A stretch of 64,000 bases of DNA from Balanoglossus misakiensis (taxonomy: Eukaryota > Hemichordata). Location: contig CM082590.2 of the NCBI GenBank assembly GCA_040954595.2, positions 5,642,001 to 5,706,000 of the forward strand. The letters are read 5' to 3'. This document shows positions 35,101 through 46,416 of this stretch, piece after piece (position 1 is the stretch's first letter; the number at the start of each line of letters is the position of its first letter). Made by a program: the position numbers and the translations under genes. The notes beneath the pieces were generated by a model, which did not search any database, was not told the origin of the DNA, and worked only from the letters and a program-made list of their open reading frames with translations.

Positions 35101-38100
35101 TACAGATCCTTGCGGGACACCACTAATAACATGGTGCCACGAGGAAAATTGGCCATTCACACAAACACGTTGACTGCGGTTTCTCAAGAACTCCTGAATC
35201 CAGTTGCAGGTTGTGGGGCTAATACCGTAATGGGTTAACTTGACAAGGAGACGTTTATGAGAAACCTTATCAAATGCCTTCATAAAATCCATATACACAG
35301 CGTTTATTATACCACCATCGTCAAGAATACTGGTCCAGTGATCCAGGACTTTGAGAAGTTGTAATGTAGTTGATCTACCACTTATGAAGCCAAACTGCTT
35401 GTTACTGAATAGATCATGTTTGTCCATATGCGAGACGATTTTCTTTCGAACAAGTTTCTCCATTGTCTTACAAATGATACTGGTCAAGCTGATAGGTCTG
35501 TAATTAGACGGAGATTTCTTGTTTCCCTTCTTGAAGAGCGCTGATATTTGAGCTTCTTTCCAAGCTTTCGGTACAACACCAGAAAAAAAGGATTTGTTGA
35601 AAATAATAGTAAGTGGTAAATCAATAATGTAAGCAAGTGCATTCAAAATTTTGGGATGAACTCCATCAGGGCCAGGAGATTTTGTCACATCAAGATGCAG
35701 AAGGAATTTCCTTACTTCTAACTTTGTAAAAGGACTGTCACTGGAGATGATGTCTTCGTGGTTGCCGTTGAGAACTGGAAAATTGTCAATGCTCTCGTCT
35801 TCAGAGGAGAAAACACTGCTGAAGAAGTTGGCCAGAAATTCTGCTTTCTCTTTATCACTATTTGCAGTGAGCAGCTGCCCATTTTCAGTAACTTGAAGCT
35901 CTGAGATTCCTGATTTTACTTTCCTCTTTGAGTTGACGTAGTGCCAGAAGATTTTACAGTTAGTTTTGGTAGATTCCGCTATACTTTTCTCACGTGCTTT
36001 TCTGTCGTTCTTGACGATGCTCTTCAGTTTATTCCTGGCCTTGCAGTATTCACGGTATTTCACAGGGTCTCTAGACTCCATATATCTTTTCCAAAGCCTA
36101 TAATACTGTTTTTAATATGGAATGAAGGCAGTTAGTAAGTTAACGTTCAAAATTGTCATTCGTGACATTTACTTCGACCAAATCCCCCTTAATTTTGGAC
36201 TAAGGGGGGACATTCCCCCTTCTCTCAACATCCTGGAGAAAACACTGGGTTCAACCGGCCGCGGACTCGTGTGCATTTTGACACGTGTCAATCAACAATA
36301 TAATTGTTCACCATAGCAGTATGTATATTAAAAATTTACCAACGTTCTCAAACAGATATAGACCTGCTACCGTACATGTAGCAGTATACAATGTACATTG
36401 ATTTATTATTGTATTATGTGGACTACCAGCTATTGCTCTTGGGCTACCAACTTTAGAAAATGGTAGCCCACTGAGGCTACCAAGAAAAAAAACGAATTTC
36501 GAGCCCTGTGATTCTAACATTTCACTTGACAGTCGACTTCTCAATCTAGTTTTGACATTCTTCAAAGTGCTTGCACCCCTTTCAGGCCAAGCATTACTCA
36601 CAGGAACACAGAGTGCAGCTTCAGCTATTTTAGTTATCTCTGGGAAAAATGGGGTTAAGCTGTCACATCTCACTAACTCAGTCAAGAGCCACTGAGTTGG
36701 TGTAACAGTGCCTTTACATTCCTCAACATCAGTAGGCATATTTGCCTTCATGTAATCTACATAGTAGTATTTAAGTTGTGTAAACTCATTCACTAATTTC
36801 TTTTACAGCAACTTCCTCATTTTGGTAAAAGTGATCAGCAAGTACTTTGATATGTGCTTCCCCATATGAACTAAAAGTTACATTTTCTTTACTTGGCATA
36901 CTCAATGGGTCAAAGACAGACAGTGCAGTGAGCACTGGAGATGACTCAGCAAACCTACTATCTATATTCTCTATGAGAGCAAACAATGTACTTTCTCATC
37001 AGACTTTCAAGATCAAGCTTGCCGCTGCCCTGGAAACATAGCTCAGAAGATATATTTGTGAATGAGTCAATATCAGACACAAACTTATTTATTGGCACAT
37101 TATCACTGAGAATCTGTTTCAGTTTATCTTTAGTTGCTGAAACCATGCTTGCAATGAGGGAGAAGTTAACTTGATCTCTTTGAAACACAAGAGACAGCTC
37201 TGACAAAATGGACAATACAGACTGCAATATATACAATGTGCCAACAAATTTAACCGACTTTATGTTCTTTAGCAGGCCACATACAAGTGCATCATCTTCA
37301 AAGTCATTCAGAGTAAGGAGCAATGCCTCCAAATCCCTCAGAGTTGCCTCTACAGCTAGATTGAAACTCAACCACCTGGTGTTGCAAGCTTTTTTAAGTC
37401 TGTGCATGACAATTTTCTGACTCTTGTCAGAGGTTAACTTTATTTTTGCAAGCTTTTCTTGCATTTTCAGGTATGCTGCTAACCTCTTTGGGGAATTTTC
37501 AAAGAACTGCCAAAGCTGCCGAATTATTGTGGACACATCCTTCACATACTTTATGTTTGTATTACTGTCAGTACAAGCCAATGCCAACCTGTGGCAAACA
37601 CAATGCACACTAATGATCAAATTATTGTCAGACTTAAATTTGCTTGCAACACCACTTCTACTGGCAACCATGACGGCAGCCCCATCTGTTGACAACCCCT
37701 TACAGCTTTTCACTGACAGATCATTAGATTCTATTTCTTTTTTCAGCAAGGGATATTTCATTATAACGTGGCTACATGCGTACTTACAACTTCATGACCA
37801 CAGTGGAAACTTTTGATGATTATTTTATTGACACTCAGATGGAAATCATGAAACATTTATTTGTAGAGTCAAATTCTTTATCTTGCTGCTAGGAGTGTGT
37901 GAATATTCATTTCTTGTTGTTAACAAGAAATGAATATTAGATTGAGCGGTTGACACATTTCAAGTATCAGATTGGTGATGTCATTTTTATTCCAACTTTA
38001 AACGTCTCCATTCCAGGGTGGTCGGACAGCATTGCATGTAGCGTCCAGCACAGGTAAATTGGATGCTATGAGAGAGTTGATTAGCCATGGTGCAGATGTC

Positions 38101-41100
38101 AATGCGAAGGGTTGGGTACGTGAACTGACTTATTACTTCATCATGGATTACATGGCAACATAAATGAATAATTTTAAAAAATGCCTTTTAAAAAGACTTA
38201 TTACAACACTATATTATTTTCATCCAAAATTACTTTGCATGATCCAAATTCAATGGGAAGAAACAAGCTAACCCCTTAACAAGAAGAGGGAAAATCCAAA
38301 AATTATTACCCGTACTGATTTAGTTTTAATGACCATGATAGCCTTGGGATCCAGCCATAGGAAGGACAGTAGGACACATTGTACTCTAAATTTAACTCTC
38401 TTTACAATTTGGCCAAAGAAGTTGACACAGTTTGTGCCTGAATGAATAAATATGTTCCAGAAATTAAATTTTTATGGATTTTTTTGTGTTTTGTGTTTTC
38501 AAGCCATCGCTGAAATTTTGCTGGCAATCTTTTTTTTTTAATCTTCCAGATCCCTCCCACCCTGAATATCAAATGGTCCACCCTTAACTAAGCTATGGAG
38601 ACTAAAACATCCAATGTCAAAAACTATATCACCAATCAAAGCGTTTTCCTCACTGTTAGAATCAATTGAGATTCTTCACTGTCATACTTGAATCTGTATT
38701 CACTTTAACAGTCGGCAATTTTCATTTTGTGTGTGGAAGGACTGTGGATTATCCTTTCAAATCAGTCAGTATGCCATTATGGTTGTTTTTGCAATATGGC
38801 TGATACTTGTGATATTTTTATGTATTTATCTGTTGGTTTATTTATTGTTTGTTTGCTTGTTTACACTTCACATTACATTTTAATTATTTGTTTGTTTTAT
38901 GAAACCTCACATTACATTTCAAATTCTCTGACATTGTCAGTGTTTTTGTTAATTAAGGGCGGTACCTAGGTAAAATCTACCGGAGTTCCCCAGTCATTTT
39001 ACTGGGTGTATCAATGTAGTTACCGTACTTGCCCGGGTAAGAACCCCTGCGCGGGCAAACGCCCCCCTGTGGTTTTAGGGCCCATTTGAAGATCGAGGTT
39101 ATATCCGGTCTAAAGCCCCCCCCCCCCCCCCCTCCCCTCCCTTGGCCGAATATCCATTAAATTCTTGGAAATTTAATAAAGTGCATGCAAAAAGGCGGAT
39201 TTTCATCCCCATAGAAAATTAAAAAAAACGTCCACGACAGCAAACAATTTCCATATGATGATTTACTTTCGCGCTGATTATCTTACCCACCGCGGCCGAC
39301 TGGCCACGCTGAGTTATATATAGCCGCTCTAGAAAACATGACCTCAGACAGGTCCCTCGGGACCGTGCCTCGAATTCAACGATCACGTAGATGGACGCGC
39401 TGCCGCGTATGAGGTCACCGGGGAGCTTTCCAAAGCGGCCGCGTGGAACTGCTTCAGTCCGTCCTCGACGCGAAACACCCAAAATTGGAAGATCCCGACT
39501 TGGACTCGGAGAATGAACCACTCAAAAATTCCGGTAGGGAAAGGCATGATTGCCACGTTGAAGATAGATGTATTTGCGTCTAAGTATTAAATGCATGGGT
39601 GGGATCGACCATTTACCAGTGTCCCGGTTAAATGGGATGTTTTGTCTGCACCCATGGTGTCCCGATTAAACGGCGGGGACTGTAATATGTTTTCTGTATT
39701 TGATTTATGGGAAAACAACTTTTTATTATTTAATAAAGTACATTGTTTGACCGTGAAATGTTTTGCCATGTTATTTGCTTCATTATTCACCCCTTCCTCG
39801 TGTCCCTAGCCCCTTATTTGCAGAAAAGTGGAGGTGGTGCCCTGGCAAACCCCCCCCCCCCCAGCCCCTGTTTTTTTTCGTTACTTTGGGGGCCCAGCAC
39901 GTGGGGGCAAGTACGGTACATTAGGGGGTTGTAGAAATGTTACCGGGGTTCCCAAGTCCATTACCAATGTTCCCCAATCTTAGCAAAAACACTCATGCTC
40001 CTCCTTCATTACTTACAGTGGGGAGACACCCCTTTGCACTCTGCAGCAAGGAGGGATGTTGGTGAAGGCCGTGTCAGATTGTTATTGGAACACAAAGCTG
40101 ATGTGACCATACAAAACATGGTAAATACCTACCTGGCTTCTGCAGGTTAATTCTATCAGTTTAGAAACATTTATTTGTTTGTTTATTTGTTCGTTTAGGA
40201 AACCTCACAGAACATTTCAAATGTTATGACATTGTTCTCATGCTCCTCCTCCATTACATACAGAAATACTCACCAGAACGGTGTTGGCAAGAAATTACTC
40301 ACAAGGAAACTGCTTCATAATAATGGATGACCACAGACAAGTTCTGTACCTCTGATAATGATACCAGTAACTTAGGTGCTCTATGCGAGTCAAAACACAG
40401 TATTTCACTCAAACAAACACTTTCTGAACATTAATGGTCATCAAAGTCATCTCTATTCTTTTGTCTAAATAAAGATTTCCCATCCATGTACATTTTATGG
40501 TCTTATGCAGATCTTTACAAATTGATCCAAATCAGTTTTTCCCTCAAAACTGTCAAGATGAATAAAGGCACAATCTACTACCCATATTTTCTTTAAATTG
40601 TTCATCGTTATGAGGAAATTTATCATCCTAGTACTGTTGAAAAACTAGAGGTTAATTATCAATTCAGTGTTACAGTTGGTAGTCTGTTTGGTTGCGCTGT
40701 TTATGCATAACTTTTGTTGTTGTACCTCTTACATGATGTTGTCTGTTTTTGTTTCTTGGATAGGATGGCAACACAGCACTTCACATGGCAGCAATGGGCG
40801 GAGAGTTTCGGGGGGATTATGGAAAAGTTGTGAAACTATTGTTGCAATATGGAGCTGATATTGACTGCAAAAATAAGGTATAATCTTCCACTTTTATATT
40901 TTATTCCATGACACTCTAGACCTACACCATGTGTTCTGATCAACTCCCATTTTCTCAAGTAGTTAATCTTCATAATCTTTGAATTTGAAATGCACAATTT
41001 TATCAAAGTCTTGAAATTTCCTGAACACTATTTTAACCAAGCACTCCTAAAACAGTATGAGTTTGCACAATGGTCTTCTTTCCAATTGTGGTTTTTGTGG

Positions 41101-44100
41101 TAAATTTTGTTGAGGATTTGTATCTATTTGCCATTGTCCTTTGAATCAAAAGTACTCCCTCTATCGGGTCAGGTGTTGTACAGGCAGGTGTTGACTCATG
41201 ACGGTCGATGCCAATCCTATCTTTGAGACTTTCTATCTCCACTTTCAGTGATGTGGAGAGTATCAGATAGGGCGATTGTCTGTCGGCCTCCAGCATCTGC
41301 CAACTCCTGTCTGTCACCTAATACAATTGATCATAAGGAGGTGCCATATAATTTGTCATTGTCCGTTGAATCAAAACTACTCCCTCTATCGGGTCAGATG
41401 TTGTACAGGCAGGTGTTGACTCATGACGGTCGATGCCAATCCTATCTTTGAGACTTTCTATCTCCACTTTCAGTGATGTGGAGAGTATCAGATAGGGCGA
41501 TTGTCTGTCGGCCTCCAGCATCTGCCAACTCCTGTCTGTCACCTAATACAATTGATCATAAGGAGGTGCCATATAATTTGTCATTGTCCTTTGAATCAAA
41601 ACTACTCCCTCTATCGGGTCAGATGTTGTACAGGCAGGTGTTGACTCATGACGGTCGATGCCAATCCTATCTTTGAGACTTTCTATCTCCACTTTCAGTG
41701 ATGTGGAGCGTATCAGATAGGGCGATTGTCTGTCGGCCTCCAGCATCTGCCAACTCCTGTCTGTCACCTAATACAATTGATCATAAGGAGGTGCCATATA
41801 ATTTGTCATTGTCCGTTGAATCAAAACTACTCCCTCTATCGGGTCAGATGTTGTACAGGCAGGTGTTGACTCATGACGGTCGATGCCAATCCTATCTTTG
41901 AGACTTTCTATCTCCACTTTCAGTGATGTGGAGCGTATCAGATAGGGCGATTGTCTGTCGGCCTCCAGCATCTGCCAACTCCTGTCTGTCATCTAATACA
42001 ATTGATCATAAGGAGGTGCCATATAATTTGTCATTGTCCTTTGAATCAAAACTACTCCCTCTATCGGGTCAGGTGTTGTACAGGCAGGTGTTGACTCATG
42101 ACGGTCGATGCCAATCCTATCTTTGAGACTTTCTATCTCCACTTTCAGCGATGTGGAGAGTATGAGATAGAGTGATTGTCTGTCAGCCTCCAGCATCTGC
42201 CAACTCCTGTCTGTCATCTAATACAATTGATCATAAGGAGGTGCCATATAATTTGTCATTGTCCTTTGAATCAAAACTACTCCCTCTATCGGGTCAGGTG
42301 TTGTACAGGCAGGTGTTGACTCATGACGGTCGATGCCAATCCTATCTTTGAGACTTTCTATCTCCACTTTCAGCGATGTGGAGAGTATGAGATAGAGTGA
42401 TTGTCTGTCGGCCTCCAGCATCTGCCAACTCCTGTCTGTCATCTAATACAATTGATCATAAGGAGGTGCCATATAATTTGTCATTGTCCTTTGAATCAAA
42501 ACTACTCCCTCTATCGGGTCAGGTGTTGTACAGGCAGGTGTTGACTCATGACGGTCGATGCCAATCCTATCTTTGAGACTTTCTATCTCCACTTTCAGTG
42601 ATGTGGAGAGTATCAGATAGGGCGATTGTCTGTCGGCCTCCAGCATCTGCCAACTGCTGTCTGTCACCTAATACAATTGATCATAAGGAGGTGCCATATA
42701 ATTTGTCATTGTCCTTTGAATCAAAACTACTCCCTCTATAGGGTCAGGTGTTGTACAGGCAGGTGTTGACTCATGACGGTCGATGCCAATCCTATCTTTG
42801 AGACTTTCTATCTCCACTTTCAGTGATGTGGAGCGTATCAGATAGGGCGATTGTCTGTCAGCCTCCAGCATCTGCCAACTCCTGTCTGTCACCTAATACA
42901 ATTGATCATAAGGAGGTGCCATATAATTTGTCATTGTCCTTTGAATCAAAACTACTCCCTCTATCGGGTCAGGTGTTGTACAGGCAGGTGTTGACTCATG
43001 ACGGTCGATGCCAATCCTATCTTTGAGACTTTCTATCTCCACTTTCAGTGATGTGGAGCGTATCAGATAGGGCGATTGTCTGTCGGCCTCCAGCATCTGC
43101 CAACTCCTGTCTGTCACCTAATACAATTGATCATAAGGAGGTGCCATATAATTTGTCATTGTCCTTTGAATCAAAACTACTCCCTCTATCGGGTCAGATG
43201 TTGTACAGACAGGTGTTGACTCATGACGGTCGATGCCAATCCTATCTTTGAGACTTTCTATCTCCACTTTCAGTGATGTGGAGAGTATCAGATAGGGCGA
43301 TTGTCTGTCGGCCTCCAGCATCTGCCAACTCCTGTCTGTCACCTAAAACAATTGATCATAAGGAGGTGCCATATAATTTGTCATTGTCCTTTGAATCAAA
43401 ACTACTCCCTCTATCGGGTCAGATGTTGTACAGACAGGTGTTGACTCATGACGGTCGATGCCAATCCTATCTTTGAGACTTTCTATCTCCACTTTCAGTG
43501 ATGTGGAGCGTATCAGATAGGGCGATTGTCTGTCGGCCTCCAGCATCTGCCAACTCCTGTCTTTCACCTAATACAATTGATCATAAGGAGGTGCCATATA
43601 ATTTGTCATTGTCCTTTGAATCAAAACTACTCCCTCTATCGGGTCAGGTGTTGTACAGGCAGGTGTTGACTCATGACGGTCGATGCCAATCCTATCTTTG
43701 AGACTTTCTATCTCCACTTTCAGTGATGTGGAGAGTATCAGATGGGGCGATTGTCTGTTGGCCTCCAGCATCTGCCAACTCCTGTCTGTCACCTAAAACA
43801 ATTGATCATAAGGAGGTGCCATATAATTTGTCATTGTCCTTTGAATGAAAACTACTCCCTCTATCGGGTCAGGTGTTGTACAGGCAGGTGTTGACTCGTG
43901 ACGGTTGATGCCAATCCTATCTTTGAGACTTTCTATCTCCACTTTCAGTGATGTGGAGAGTATCAGATAGGGCGATTGTCTGTCGGCCTCCAGCATCTGC
44001 CAACTCCTGTCTGTCACCTAAAACAATTGATCATAAGGAGGTGCCATATAATTTGTCATTGTCCTTTGAATGAAAACTACTCCCTCTATCGGGTCAGGTG

Positions 44101-46359
44101 TTGTACAGGCAGGTGTTGACTCATGACGGTTGATGCCAATCCTATCTTTGAGACTTTCTATCTCCACTTTCAGTGATGTGGAGAGTATCAGATAGGGCGA
44201 TTGTCTGTCGGCCTCCAGCATCTGCCAACTCCTGTCTGTCACCTAATACAATTGATCATAAGGAGGTGCCATATAATTTGTCAATGTCCGTTGAATCAAA
44301 ACTACTCCCTCTATCGGGTCAGATGTTGTACAGGCAGGTGTTGACTCATGACGGTCGATGCCAATCCTATCTTTGAGACTTTCTATCTCCACTTTCAGTG
44401 ATGTGGAGAGTATCAGATAGGGCGATTGTCTGTCGGCCTCCAGCATCTGCCAACTCCTGTCTGTCACCTAATTATCTGACAATTCCTAATAAGGATTTTT
44501 CTTATTTGTGTTTTAAATAATTCTGTACTTTTGATACAGTCTGATGGAAAAGAGGAATCAGTGTTAATTTTCTTTAAATGATTGTTGATTTTGTGAAATT
44601 CAGGTTTTATTCACTATTAAACATGTCAGTTGATGTGGTTATTTTTTTCATGAAAAATTTCAAACAAAACTTTAAAATTACATTAGAATTTAATGAATTT
44701 TGAATTATTACTACTTTTATAAATATTAAATCATAATTAATGTTTCAATTCTTTTTGTCCTAAATAAATTAGACTGGAAAGACACCACTTGATGTCGCTG
44801 AAGAGTCTCGGAAGGAGGTGCTGTTGGATTACATTCAGGTGAGTGTACTTTTTATATTATCATGAATTTTAATAATATACAACCTGAAATGTGCTCATTC
44901 TTATTCATCTTGAATCAAAAGTGTCCATTGATTTCAGTGTGATATAAATTACTTAATGTGGTGTCAGTCTTATCTGTTCTCACCAAACCCACAAATAAAA
45001 TTGTATTTTTATGATTTCTTTATTCAACCAGAGACGAAATGAGTTCAAGGACCTGATGGAGGAACAAGGTGTGAAATGTGACACTTTTAAGTTGTTCTTC
45101 GCTGGAGATGGTGGAGTTGGTAAGACTACATTATTGGAGTCACTTCAGAGGGTATGTTGATATTTTTGTTTCATTTGCGTTAAAGTTCTAGTATTAATAT
45201 TACAATTAATTAAGGGTTGCTTGTGTGAAACTTGATGGGCCAGAATGAATTCTTAATAAACCCTTGCTCACTCTGTCCTCAAAATGTCATTTTCTGTGAT
45301 TTGTGAAGCAAGAGATGCCTGTCATGTGATAAATATATAATCCCAATGATATTTTTCTTTGTTTAACGTCATTGTATACTCGTGGTTTTCACGGAGACGT
45401 ACAACTTCTCATCTACGGCTCGAAGTTGCACGACTCCCCGAAAACCACTCATATAGGATGACGTCAAACAAAGAAATATATCGTGGGATTATATGTAATT
45501 TTTTCTTTCACTCCCCCTTATCAAAGATTAAAGAAACAACCCTGGAATCTGAAGAAAGTGAACACATTCCCACACCTGGTATTGATGTCCAAAGTGTTCA
45601 TATTCCTGACGTAGGCAAAGTCAGTGTTTGGGATTTTGCCGGCCAGGCTGAGTATTACGTCACTCATAACATGTTTCTGGGAGCACCCAATGCTGTCTCC
45701 ATATTGGTGTTCAAAGCTACAGACGAGAATGGTAAACTCAACACCTTTGAACGTGTGTTCCCACAGGTAAGAATCTTCACAGGAAAGTTAGACTGCATTG
45801 TTTATCACTTTCCAAGTTTTATCTGTACGAATGGAAAATATTGCTGTTTGAGAAACTTTATTCCATGTGCAACACTATCTCGGTCACCATTCATGGCTTT
45901 TTGAAAGAGTTGCAGATATTTCTATAATTGGTCTCCTGCAGATGTTGTTCAATAATTAAATTATTTCACATTGTTTATCGCATAGCTCCAAATATTACCT
46001 GAATCCTGAGAAATCTCATATTGGATTCAATTCATGATCCCTTGGACTCAAAAATAATACTTTTCACAAATATTCTCATTTGTAGATTTTGTTTTGGTTG
46101 CGGTTTCTGAAAGGAACAACCCACATGGACAGGTATTCATTTGATAAGTCAGGAGAAGGATACGAGAAACCAGTGGTGATATTGGTTGCAAGTCGAGCTG
46201 ATAAGTTGAAGAGAATCGATATGGCTCTAGGTTAGTGTTGTCAGCTTTTTCATATATCAAATAATATCTGTCATTTGTTCAAGTGTGTGTATGTATGTAT
46301 GAATGTATGTATGAATGTATGTATGTATGTATGTATGTATGTATGTATGTATGTATGTA

Positions 46360-46416
<57 letters not shown>

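Larger units (their letters stand above)
33179..36247. mobile_element. Inner TIR element nested in the composite insertion
   Basis: CAGTGTTTTCTCCAGGATG at 33179 and its exact reverse complement ending at 36247 form a 19-bp inverted pair inside the outer element. Such CAGTG...CACTG ends suggest a hAT-like non-autonomous element. I could not identify a clean 8-bp target duplication, so an alternative is that these are internal inverted repeats of the outer element. Confidence 0.6.
33031..36509. mobile_element. Composite insertion: outer TIR element in hAT copy C
   Basis: The outer ends are ACAGGGCTCGAAATTCG and its reverse complement, flanked by GATTC on both sides (33026-33030, 36510-36514, reading 'gattc'). 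Motifs 'ggctacca' and 'tggtagcc' recur just inside both ends. CAGGGCTCGAAATT-type ends occur in hAT elements, although the duplication seen is shorter than 8 bp. Unit B is the empty site ('attatagattttaacatttc'). Inside are a second TIR pair and a LINE. Confidence 0.8.

Noticed and set aside
41033-44467. Repeated 74-codon minus-strand proteins
   Set aside because: Frame exists because the period is 225 bp. The opening codon is GTG, differences between units change residues freely, and no domain is seen.
41110-44473. CRISPR-like array
   Set aside because: Units are contiguous near-identical 225-bp repeats without unique spacers, in a eukaryotic intron.
45359-45904. 181-codon open frame taken as one coding unit
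   Set aside because: Its first part is the foldback in the intron and its end runs past the splice donor at 45767. Only 45527-45766 is coding.
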